Assembly: GCF_029945685.1 (NCBI RefSeq)
Contig: NZ_JAQSDA010000009.1
Span: 62,001 to 126,000, forward strand
Direction: 5' to 3'
Source: Polaromonas sp.
GTDB lineage: Bacteria > Pseudomonadota > Gammaproteobacteria > Burkholderiales > Burkholderiaceae_C
DNA: 64,000 nt
Part shown: positions 43,468 through 50,955 of the stretch, in pieces
Position numbering within the stretch: the first letter of the stretch is position 1
Layout: every line of letters begins with the position of its first letter
The notes under the pieces: model-generated
What the model saw: only the letters and a program-made list of their open reading frames with translations
Database searches by the model: none
Told to the model about the DNA's origin: nothing
Program-made: the position numbers and the translations under genes

Positions 43468-44793
43468 ATGGGACAGCTCAATGAGCTTCAGATCAAAGCG
43501 GCGCAGCCGCGCGATAAGGAATACATGCTTTCTGACGGAGAGGGCTTGTACCTTCGCGTCAGATCAAACGGCAAGGTTTGGATCTACCGCTACAAGCAGG
43601 CGGGCAAGCAGGCCAAGCTGAGCTTTGGCTCATATCCAGCCGTGTCCTTGGCCATGGCGCGCAGGAAGGCCCGCGATGAGGCCGGGAAGCGGGCCGACGG
43701 CATTGACCCCAGGAATTCCCGCAGGGAGCAGGTAGAGCGCGATAGGGTGGCTCGGCTCAATACGTTCGAGATGATGGCGCGAGCCTGGCATGCGCAGGCG
43801 CAAAAGGACCGTCAATGGTCCGCTGGCTACGCCGAAAAGGTAATTCGGCACCTGGAGCTGCACATCTTCCCGTGGATCGGTTCGCTGACCATGGAGACCA
43901 TCAAGCCTACCGAGCTGGTGCGCTGCCTCCATCGCATCAAGGAGCGCGGCAACCTGGAAACGGCTCAACGCGTCCGGGAGGCTGTGCAGCACGCCTTCCA
44001 ATACGCTGTTGACGTGGGTGCGCTGGAGCCGGCCAAGAATTTCGTGAACAGCCGTACCGGAGGCCTGCCGTCGCCACGTGCTCGCCACTATGCGGCGATC
44101 ACCGATCCGCAGAAGCTCGGCGAGTTGCTGCGCGACATTCGAGCCTACAAGGGAAACGTCATTACACGCGCCGCCTTGCAACTTTCGCCACTGTTGTTCC
44201 AGCGCCCCGGGCAGCTGCGGCTTGCGCATTGGGAGGATATCGACTTCGAACGAACCCTCTGGCGGTGCCCTCCCGAAAAGATGAAGCTTCGCGAATGGAA
44301 GAAGCGGGACATTCGCACGCCGGCACACCTCGTACCACTTCCTACGCAAGCCATTGACATCCTGCGCGACATCCTTCCGTTGACCGGTCCTAGTGGACCG
44401 ATCTTCCGCAGCATGGCGAAGCGATCAGAAAAAACGCGCTACATGAGCGACAACACGATCAACAGCGCGCTACGCACGCTTGGCTATGACACAAGGGAAG
44501 AAATAACAGGGCACGGCTTTCGAGCCACAGCCCGGACGCTGATTCGAGAACTGCTGGGGTGGGATCGCGAGATTATCGAGCGGCACCTGGCCCACGTTTC
44601 CGACGAAGAATTGGGGGGGAGCTACGACCGAGCGACTTTCCTGGACCAGCGTCGGCGGATGATTCAGCTGTGGGCGAACCTACTGGATGATCTGGCCGCA
44701 AGGAAGGCCGTGGCGCCACTTCGCGACCAGTCCCAGCAAACTGCAACCGGGACGTTGCAAGATGGTCATGTTGGGTTAGTACCCGCTCTATAG
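43468..44793 (+). CDS. Tyrosine-type site-specific integrase (element 2)
   Basis: This P4-type integrase has an N-terminal DUF4102 arm-binding domain (MGQLNELQIKAAQPRDKEYM and LSDGEGLYLRVRSNG) and a SAM-like central domain. Its catalytic domain has QRPGQLRLAHWEDID (Arg), HGFRATARTL (His-x-x-Arg), HLAHVSDEELGGSYDRATFL (His and Tyr). The preferred start is ATG 43468; GTG 43405 would add 21 residues. The gene lies 172 bases right of the tRNA-Phe fragment and reads into the second island. Its 3' end overlaps the AlpA gene convergently by 28 bases. Confidence 0.88.
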   Translation: MGQLNELQIKAAQPRDKEYMLSDGEGLYLRVRSNGKVWIYRYKQAGKQAKLSFGSYPAVSLAMARRKARDEAGKRADGIDPRNSRREQVERDRVARLNTFEMMARAWHAQAQKDRQWSAGYAEKVIRHLELHIFPWIGSLTMETIKPTELVRCLHRIKERGNLETAQRVREAVQHAFQYAVDVGALEPAKNFVNSRTGGLPSPRARHYAAITDPQKLGELLRDIRAYKGNVITRAALQLSPLLFQRPGQLRLAHWEDIDFERTLWRCPPEKMKLREWKKRDIRTPAHLVPLPTQAIDILRDILPLTGPSGPIFRSMAKRSEKTRYMSDNTINSALRTLGYDTREEITGHGFRATARTLIRELLGWDREIIERHLAHVSDEELGGSYDRATFLDQRRRMIQLWANLLDDLAARKAVAPLRDQSQQTATGTLQDGHVGLVPAL

Positions 44794-45008
44794 CCTTCTG
44801 GGTCATCAATCCAATGTTGCAACGCTGAACTGGGCCAGCCCGAGGCCCGGCCGCTCAAATGGATTGGCGACGGAAAACGACCTTCCGCCACGCGCCGGTA
44901 GATCGTGGATCGGCTAAGTGATGTGATGCGGATGACGTCGCGCAACCGATAGAACGCAGGCGGTGCTTTTGACGTCGGCATCTTCGGCAAAGTCTGATGG
45001 AACAACAT
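44766..45008 (-). CDS. AlpA-family regulator
   Basis: An HTH protein of the phage AlpA type: AFYRLRDVIRITSLSRSTIY with RRVAEGRFPSP and SGWPSSALQHWIDD. Start ATG 45008 has AAAGG about seven bases upstream; ATG 44981 is an alternative. AlpA proteins control the excision of such elements. It lies tail to tail with int2, which it may regulate. Confidence 0.8.
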   Translation of the reverse strand: MLFHQTLPKMPTSKAPPAFYRLRDVIRITSLSRSTIYRRVAEGRFPSPIHLSGRASGWPSSALQHWIDDPEGYRAGTNPT

Positions 45009-45486
45009 GGACGAGCCTTTCTCGGAGGATTCCGAGAGGATGCGTCTCAATGATGCCCACAGCAACTCAAGCGAGCGCAGTCCGTCGCGTAGCATCGTAG
45101 AGGGGCAATTGATTGGCTTAAAACCAGTCCGGCACTGACTTTCTCCAAGAAATCCTCGCCAGTAATGGCCGTCGAATGATGGGCTTCTGAAAGGATCGCT
45201 AGGGGGACAATTTTTTATGACCGCCGGCGCACCAATTCCTTCCGACAGAATGCGCAACCGCGAATTGGACCATGCCCTTGATCGTCGCCCAAGGGCTGAT
45301 TGCAACCTTAGCTTGGTTTAACGGAACAGGTACTATCGGCATGAGTCGTCGCCCGGGAAGACGGCTTTCTGGGAGCATTAGGTATTCAGAAGAATGCCGA
45401 ATGTCGGGTCATACACGTGGCTGTGTGGCGCTGGACAAACGAGCAGATGCTGATGTCCTTACGGTGAGATGATGAAGGATAGCGGC
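45009..45486. other. Intergenic region between AlpA and HNH genes
   Basis: This 478-base region has no supported gene; a 66-codon frame at 45272 has no recognisable features. It should hold divergent promoters for the AlpA gene and for the HNH gene. Confidence 0.3.
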
Positions 45487-46269
45487 ATGTCTAGGTATAA
45501 ATTTTCCGCGGCGCAACGGTATGCGATATTCTTGGCACATGGCACGAAGTGCTATCTTTGTGGGGCTCCACTCGATTTCACCTCAATGGCAGTCGACCAT
45601 GTTCTGCCAGAACACCTGCTCGCGACCCCCTCGTTATTTGACGCTGCTAAGGCGGAGCTTGGCCTCCCCGCTTCGTTCAGCCTAAACTCATTCGAAAATT
45701 GGTTGCCTGCATGCAGCTCATGCAATGGGAAAAAGTCGGCGCTCCAGTTTGAGCCATCCCTTCTTGTCCAAGTAGAACTGCAAAAGCTCGCAAAGAAAGC
45801 CGACAAGGCTCGCCGGCTTTGCGATGAGGTCATTGGAAGCAGACGAGTGTCTATGGCACTCAACGTGTTGGAGAGAGCACTGGCGAGCGGCTGGAGTTTC
45901 GAGGGAGCAACACAGGCGCAATTTTCGGCCCTTCTGCGATTTGCCTCGGAGCGCGGGCTTGTGCCCAGGGGTCAACCACTTCGTTTGACACAGTCATTTC
46001 AACTAGTGACGACTACGGTAGAGGATGCAACGGGTTGGGGTGCCTCACACTGGTCTATGCCCCCTCGTGACCCAGGAGAGCCGGCACTGGTTGTGCTGTT
46101 TCGGGCTGAGCGAGGCGAGTGCGTTGAGTGCGGATTGATTCAGCAGGTCTTTCAGCCGATCAATCAGGAAGGTGGTGGTGATCCGATCTGCGGCGTATGC
46201 CTGTCAGAGCTGGATTGGATGGCCCCTGTGATCTTGGGAGACTTGCCCACTCACGTCACCCAAGCATGA
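45487..46269 (+). CDS. HNH endonuclease
   Basis: This 260-residue protein has an HNH nuclease fold: CYLCGAPLDF, VDHVLPEHLLATP and ENWLPACSSCNGKKSA give the two CxxC zinc clusters, the DH catalytic pair and the Asn/His motif. A C-terminal zinc-binding segment (CVECG...CGVCLSELDW) follows. ATG 45487 has AAGGAT about six bases upstream; ATG 45469 is alternative. It begins the cargo downstream of int2 and may cut foreign or modified DNA. The target is unknown. Confidence 0.8.
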   Translation: MSRYKFSAAQRYAIFLAHGTKCYLCGAPLDFTSMAVDHVLPEHLLATPSLFDAAKAELGLPASFSLNSFENWLPACSSCNGKKSALQFEPSLLVQVELQKLAKKADKARRLCDEVIGSRRVSMALNVLERALASGWSFEGATQAQFSALLRFASERGLVPRGQPLRLTQSFQLVTTTVEDATGWGASHWSMPPRDPGEPALVVLFRAERGECVECGLIQQVFQPINQEGGGDPICGVCLSELDWMAPVILGDLPTHVTQA

Positions 46270-46415
46270 GACGTTGTGTTTGCTACCTGATGTCAATTTC
46301 AGTGCAAGCAGTTCGGATTCCAATGCAAAGTAGGCCTCCGGCGCCTTAGGGTGGAGTCGTTTACTCTCGGGTCTCTGGTATGCAGCGCCATTTGAGATCC
46401 AACCTACACTGCGGT

Positions 46416-46949
46416 ATGCAAAAAGACGAGCTACTTGAATACTGGCGCTTTCGCATGCACCGCGTCCAACTCGCCCACTATGAATGTGCCCGTCACTTTG
46501 AACGGCTGCATTTGTGGCTCGGCCTGCCGGCCGTCGCACTGAGCACGCTAGTTGGAACCACCGTGTTTGCGTCCCTGTCAAAGGTGACCGACATCTCGCT
46601 CCAAATTACTGTAGGTTTGTTGAGTGTTGTCGCGGCCGTGCTGACGGGATTGCAAACATTCTTAAGGTATTCCGAGTTGGCGGAAAAGCATCGTTTGGCC
46701 GGTGCGCGATTTGCCAATCTTAAGCATCGAATTGAACTTCTTACGGCCTTTCCTCCTGCAACTGAAACCGAGTACAACAGCTCGCTGCACGGTGTTGAGG
46801 AGGTGTGGTCAAAACTGCGAGAAGAAAGTCCGATGCTTCCTGGGCGCATTTGGCGGCGCATCGAAAAGTCGGTCGTTCTCGGCGCGCCACTTTATCCCGA
46901 CGCTGCCCTGTCGACCAGCGGACGGACGGCCGTTGAGTCAAGGGTATGA
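46416..46949 (+). CDS. SLATT-like two-helix membrane protein
   Basis: A 177-residue protein with an N-terminal helical part (YWRFRMHRVQLAHYECARHF), two hydrophobic helices (LHLWLGLPAVALSTLVGTTV and SLQITVGLLSVVAAVLTGLQ) and a C-terminal coiled coil starting FLRYSELAEKHRLAGARFAN. This is the pattern of SLATT proteins, which are predicted membrane-damaging effectors of bacterial conflict systems, usually next to nucleotide-signalling or sensor genes. Here no cyclase or SLOG gene is near; the neighbours are an HNH nuclease and a phosphopantetheinyl transferase. The start ATG 46416 has no strong ribosome-binding site. Confidence 0.62.
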   Translation: MQKDELLEYWRFRMHRVQLAHYECARHFERLHLWLGLPAVALSTLVGTTVFASLSKVTDISLQITVGLLSVVAAVLTGLQTFLRYSELAEKHRLAGARFANLKHRIELLTAFPPATETEYNSSLHGVEEVWSKLREESPMLPGRIWRRIEKSVVLGAPLYPDAALSTSGRTAVESRV

Positions 46950-46988
46950 GGGTCTAGCCCTCTCAGTGGCCGATGTCGAGGTCGAGCG

Positions 46989-47660
46989 ATGACGCATTTT
47001 GAGCGACTCTCAAGTAATTTGGTGCTCGCAGTTTGCACGCTAGACGACGGGCAAGCGCCGCTGTTGGGTGGGGAAGCTGCCTTACTTCACGGTTCCACTC
47101 GATCAAGGATCAAAGAATTTACAGCTGGCAGGTGTATGGCCCGTGCCGCTATGAACCTCCTTGGCATACGGCCTCAGGAAATTCTCCAGGGCCCTGGCGG
47201 CGAGCCGCTGTTTCCCGCCGATGTGTGCGGAAGCATTTCGCACTCCGCCTCGGTCGCAGCGGCACTGGTTGGTAGTCAGTCCACTTTGATCGCAGTTGGG
47301 GTTGATGTGAATGATGGGCGGCCAATTGGCGCACTGGCAGCTCTGGACGTGACGTGGGCGCGTGAGACCCGCCTTCTCATGCATCTGGGGATTTGCGCAG
47401 ATGAGGCGGCCGCGCACAATTTCGCCTTCTCGGCGAAAGAGGCGATCTACAAATGCCAGTATCACGTCACCAACTACGACAGCTTGCATTTCCACCAAGT
47501 CAGGTTGGTAGCACCTACAAGCGGATCGGCGGACATGCTCTCGGTCGCTGGGTGGCGCGTACCGCAAAAAATCGCGGCCACATTGGCTCGTGTGCAGGTG
47601 AACCTAAAGGTCATTTGCGGCGTCGAAATTGCCGTAGCCACTTATTCCACAATAGAGTAA
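46989..47660 (+). CDS. 4'-phosphopantetheinyl transferase
   Basis: This Sfp/EntD-type enzyme moves the phosphopantetheine arm of CoA onto a serine of a carrier protein. Visible motifs are EFTAGRCMARAAM, GSISHSASVAAAL, VGVDVND (metal-binding Asp106) and FSAKEAIYK (Glu and Lys). At 223 residues it is the usual length. A PPTase is unusual in a mobile-element cargo; the small protein encoded 70 bases downstream (47731-48093) has an ACP-like DSK motif and is the obvious substrate. It is 39 bases downstream of the SLATT gene. Confidence 0.8.
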   Translation: MTHFERLSSNLVLAVCTLDDGQAPLLGGEAALLHGSTRSRIKEFTAGRCMARAAMNLLGIRPQEILQGPGGEPLFPADVCGSISHSASVAAALVGSQSTLIAVGVDVNDGRPIGALAALDVTWARETRLLMHLGICADEAAAHNFAFSAKEAIYKCQYHVTNYDSLHFHQVRLVAPTSGSADMLSVAGWRVPQKIAATLARVQVNLKVICGVEIAVATYSTIE

Positions 47661-47669
47661 TGGTTATTC

Positions 47670-47710
47670 TTGTTGGATTTTCGAACATAACGTGCTATCG
47701 TTAGTTCGAA
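47670..47710 (+). promoter_or_regulatory. Promoter with overlapping inverted repeat
   Basis: TTGTTG (-35, 47670-47675) and TGCTAT (-10, 47693-47698) are 17 bases apart. They are embedded in an inverted repeat TTCGAACATAACG (47680-47692) / CGTTAGTTCGAA (47699-47710). The position suggests an operator for the XRE regulator at 48101, controlling the ACP-like to MazG operon. Confidence 0.5.
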
Positions 47711-47730
47711 TTCCAGACAAGGAGTACCCG

Positions 47731-48093
47731 GTGAGCAAAGTCAAACTTTCCCCTCAGCAGTTCGCGGATTTGTCGGCGTCGTTGAAAAAACGTCTTGCCG
47801 ATGAGTTGACCAAACAAGCGGCGGAGTGCGCGTTGCCGGAGCTAGGAGCCAACCCTAACTCGGATCTTTGGTCGCCGCCGACCGTTGACTCGAAGACGGT
47901 GGTGAAGCTTTCGCCCATCGTGAAAGAAATGACCAGTTTCCGGTTGGACCCGAAATGGATTCGAAAAGGCGGCTACTCCTCCATTCCGGAGGCGGTGGCC
48001 GATGTAATGGCACGCATCGCTGAGCACTGCGTTGGCGTGCCTCTCCCTGCCAAGTCTGCTCCGGCCAAGCAGCCTGAGCCGGCACATGCCTAA
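47731..48093 (+). CDS. Acyl-carrier-protein-like small protein
   Basis: From GTG 47731 (AAGGAG six bases upstream) the 120-residue protein has a helical N-terminus. DLWSPPTVDSKTVVKLSPIV follows, then FRLDPKWIRKGGYSSIPEAV and DVMARI. The DS motif (Ser54) followed by T/V-rich helix II and a GGY-x-S helix III pattern resembles carrier proteins, in which the Ser of DSL is phosphopantetheinylated. The Lys instead of Leu after Ser is atypical. A PPTase lies just upstream, supporting the assignment; a tail rich in Ala/Pro/Lys follows. No domain hit could be run, so treat as inference. Confidence 0.5.
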   Translation: MSKVKLSPQQFADLSASLKKRLADELTKQAAECALPELGANPNSDLWSPPTVDSKTVVKLSPIVKEMTSFRLDPKWIRKGGYSSIPEAVADVMARIAEHCVGVPLPAKSAPAKQPEPAHA

Positions 48094-48100
48094 GTGAAAG

Positions 48101-48463
48101 ATGGATGAGATGAGTACTGAACGCGCACTGACTGCAGCAAGACTTAAAGAGGCTCGGGAATATCTCGGCCTGTCGCAGCAGGAAGTTGCTGATGCCACCG
48201 ATCTTTCGAGATCGGCGATCTCCATGATCGAAACCGGACAGCGGCGAGTCGACGCTGTGGAGTTGTCCGCCCTAGCCAAGATTCTTCAGCGCTCTGTGGC
48301 GCATTTCATGGGTGAAGACGAGAAACCGGTTCCGGACGCCGTCAGCATGCTGGCTCGCCAAGCGGCGCAGCTTTCGGACAAGGACAGGTCTGAGCTGTTG
48401 AGGTTTTCAGAATTCCTAATGCAGCGGTCGCAATCTGGGACGGATGATGGCGACAAAACGTGA
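48101..48463 (+). CDS. XRE-family transcriptional regulator
   Basis: A 120-residue protein with an N-terminal HTH (LKEAREYLGLSQQEVADATD then LSRSAISMIETGQRRVDAVEL) and a C-terminal helix likely to interact with the co-encoded ImmA-type peptidase. It overlaps that gene by 20 bases, a common XRE-ImmA pair. ATG 48101 or 48110 may be the start. It most likely represses the operon from the promoter at 47670-47710. Confidence 0.8.
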   Translation: MDEMSTERALTAARLKEAREYLGLSQQEVADATDLSRSAISMIETGQRRVDAVELSALAKILQRSVAHFMGEDEKPVPDAVSMLARQAAQLSDKDRSELLRFSEFLMQRSQSGTDDGDKT

Positions 48464-49454
48464 CGCGATCCTGAACGGGATCGGTCGTGCAGCGGAGCTG
48501 CACGCCGAGCTTGGCCTTAAGGCCAAGCTCGGTACGGGTGATCGCGCGATCAATGTCCTAGGAGCGTTGAAATTCTTCAATATCGCCACGCTTTTCAGGC
48601 CACTTGAAGGATTGCTTGGCGCTTACGTGCCCACTCCGCGAAGCGCGGGGGTTCTCATCACAACGCTGCGTGACCATCACGTTCAGCGGTTTACGGCCGC
48701 ACATGAATTAGGCCACCACGTGCTCGAACATCGAACGGTCAGTTTGGATACCAAAGTAGGTTTTGTTGCGCGAGGAGAGAAGGAGGGGTACGACTACCAG
48801 GAACAGGAGGCGGATGCCTTCGCGGCAGAATTCCTGCTCCCAAAGTGGCTTCTCGCAGCGCACGCACGAAGGCAGGGGTGGACGCGTGAACACCTGAAGC
48901 GAGCCGATGTCGTTTACCAACTTTCGCTGCGGATCGGTGCGAGTTTCTCCTCGACTTGTTGGGCCCTGGCCGGCGCAGATTTCTTGAGCAGAAGTGAAGC
49001 GTCGGCCTTGGCAGATTTGCCACCGAAGGCGTCCAAGCAACGGGCTTTGAATGACGTAACGCCGGAATCATGGCGGCCGGACGTATGGTTGCTCTCAGAG
49101 CGCGACCGGGGCGCGCAACTCCTGGGAAGCCCAGAAGACTATTTAGTGTTCGATCTCGAAGAACATGATGCCGGAGGATATGAATGGGATGTCGAGCCGA
49201 TGCCTTCTGCGGGGTTGTCGATACGCAAGGATGAAAGAAGAGAGGCGTCTGGTAACCCGTCCGCCTTCGGCGCGAATGTACGTCGTCACGTCGTCGCGCA
49301 GGGGCAGCGGCTCGCCGTTCAGCGCCTCACGCTTGAGGAGAGAAGGCCGTGGGAAACGGCTACACAGGCGCTGAACACGTTCGAGGTGGACCTGGCCCTC
49401 TTGGGCAAGGAGCCAGTCGGTCTTCCTCGGCGCGAGAGGATGCTGGCCGCATGA
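48444..49454 (+). CDS. ImmA/IrrE-family metallopeptidase
   Basis: A zinc peptidase with HExxH (FTAAHELGHHVLEH, His87-Glu88, His91) and the third-ligand segment EQEADAFAAEFLLPKWL. ImmA-type proteins cleave their partner XRE repressors on a stress or phage signal. The long C-terminal extension (about 170 residues) contains no recognised domain. It starts inside the XRE gene and its stop overlaps the cysteine peptidase start by four bases (ATGA), so the three are translationally coupled. Confidence 0.82.
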   Translation: MMATKRDAILNGIGRAAELHAELGLKAKLGTGDRAINVLGALKFFNIATLFRPLEGLLGAYVPTPRSAGVLITTLRDHHVQRFTAAHELGHHVLEHRTVSLDTKVGFVARGEKEGYDYQEQEADAFAAEFLLPKWLLAAHARRQGWTREHLKRADVVYQLSLRIGASFSSTCWALAGADFLSRSEASALADLPPKASKQRALNDVTPESWRPDVWLLSERDRGAQLLGSPEDYLVFDLEEHDAGGYEWDVEPMPSAGLSIRKDERREASGNPSAFGANVRRHVVAQGQRLAVQRLTLEERRPWETATQALNTFEVDLALLGKEPVGLPRRERMLAA

Positions 49455-50119
49455 GCGCACAAATCGGTGGAATCACTGTTTCAGTTGACATGCGAGGCTC
49501 GTATCCGCTGATCCGGGATCAGGGAGCCCGACCGTCGTGTGTCGCCTGCGCAGTATCGGACGCCCATGGCGCTGGCCATCAACTCGATCACGGACTGTCA
49601 GCGGAATACCTTCTGTATCACGCTGCCCAATACATGAGCGGGGGGCATGCGGGCAACGGTCTTTCGTTTGATGCTGCAGACCTTGCATTGCAGCAGGCTG
49701 GCCAACCTCATGAGCACGAGTGGCCGTACCAAATGGTCCAACCCGATCCGTGGGAGCCACCCAAAGTCGGACGGACATGGCACGGTACTGTCCAGGGGGC
49801 CGGCGCGGAACTCACGAAGATTTTTGACGCGCTAGGAGCCCGAAGTCCAGTGGTCATGGGGCTTCGACTGGTTAACGGATTCAGGCGGGTGCAACACCCG
49901 CCCCACATCGTTGATGAAGCTGGCCCTGCCGGCGGCCGACATGCTGTCGTCGCAGTTGGAAAAGGTCGTCGCCCTTCATCTCCAGCAGATGACTTGGTTC
50001 TGATTCGCAATAGTTGGGGGCCTGCGTGGGGAAGTGATGGGCACGCCTGGCTCACTCGTGAATATTTGATGCAGCACTTAGTCGAATGCAGAGTCGCTGT
50101 CCCGGCAAAAACGAACTAG
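49451..50119 (+). CDS. Papain-like (C1-type) cysteine peptidase
   Basis: A 222-residue papain-fold peptidase with the complete catalytic set: Gln24-x5-Cys30 (RDQGARPSCVACA), His164 (GGRHAVVAVG) and Asn187 (LIRNSWGPAWGSDGHAWL). No signal peptide or prodomain is visible, so it should be active in the cytoplasm. Placed after an ImmA-type peptidase it could form a proteolytic cascade or a toxic effector. ATG 49451 overlaps the preceding stop; the thymidylate-synthase-like gene follows after 11 bases. Confidence 0.75.
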   Translation: MSAQIGGITVSVDMRGSYPLIRDQGARPSCVACAVSDAHGAGHQLDHGLSAEYLLYHAAQYMSGGHAGNGLSFDAADLALQQAGQPHEHEWPYQMVQPDPWEPPKVGRTWHGTVQGAGAELTKIFDALGARSPVVMGLRLVNGFRRVQHPPHIVDEAGPAGGRHAVVAVGKGRRPSSPADDLVLIRNSWGPAWGSDGHAWLTREYLMQHLVECRVAVPAKTN

Positions 50120-50130
50120 TGGAGAAGCAA

Positions 50131-50955
50131 ATGAAAACACGCACTCACCAGACCCGCGCAGGCGCCTGGCTCGAAGCAGCAGAACTGCTATTTGACGCGA
50201 AGTCGCCAATCTACAACCTGATTCTGGAAGTAGAGCAGCCCGGCCTGGCGACAGCAGAGTCAAGGGCTATAGAGGCGCGAGTCGACGGCTTCTTGAAGGA
50301 ATGGGATTGCCAGCCCATTCAGACAGTGGCAGACACGATCTTCCCGGCCACGGAGTACATCGCCGGTGGGCTCAAGCAACTGTATGAGTATCCCGAGACA
50401 ATCTATCCTCACATCAAATCCATTACCGCCAACAGCAAAGGAACCTACGCACTGCGCTTGGTACGTCGGAACTGTTCCGACAAATCCACGATGAATCCAC
50501 TCGATACCCTCATTGACAAGCTTAAAGCGGAACTGAAAAGGAAGACTTCAGGTCCAATGAAAGCTATTTATGAGCTGGACATGGGGATGGAACCCCTTGA
50601 GCTGAAGTTCTACGAAGCGGAGATTGATCACGGCAACCATCGCAGCGGTCAATGCCTCAGCCACGTCAGCCTCAAACTCGGTCCCAACCGCGAGCTGTAC
50701 CTGACCGCGCTCTATCGCTACCAATACTTTGTCCAAAAAACCATTGGAAATCTCAAGGGTCTCGCCCGGCTCCAAGAATGCATAGCGCGTGAGGTGGGCA
50801 TTCCAACCGGTCCACTGGTGTGCCACGCAACGCTTGCCGCGCTCGAGTCCGGAAAGGGCGCCAAAGAGCCGGCATGGGGTAGACAGGGCCTCGCGGTGCT
50901 TATCGACGACTGCAGAAAGATCCGTGAGCAATACCGCCTGAAGGCGGTTGCATGA
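50131..50955 (+). CDS. Thymidylate-synthase-like enzyme
   Basis: The 274-residue protein has the thymidylate synthase/dCMP hydroxymethylase fold pattern. After an N-terminal helical part comes ADTIFPATEYIAGG, and in the core RSGQCLSHVSLKLGPNRELY aligns with the PCH catalytic-Cys region (Cys175). LYRYQYFVQKTIGNLKGLAR aligns with the QRSxD phosphate/folate-site helix. Such divergent members act in making hypermodified pyrimidines in phages. It has GGAG six bases before ATG 50131, and its stop overlaps the MazG gene. Activity on a nucleotide is inference. Confidence 0.6.
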   Translation: MKTRTHQTRAGAWLEAAELLFDAKSPIYNLILEVEQPGLATAESRAIEARVDGFLKEWDCQPIQTVADTIFPATEYIAGGLKQLYEYPETIYPHIKSITANSKGTYALRLVRRNCSDKSTMNPLDTLIDKLKAELKRKTSGPMKAIYELDMGMEPLELKFYEAEIDHGNHRSGQCLSHVSLKLGPNRELYLTALYRYQYFVQKTIGNLKGLARLQECIAREVGIPTGPLVCHATLAALESGKGAKEPAWGRQGLAVLIDDCRKIREQYRLKAVA

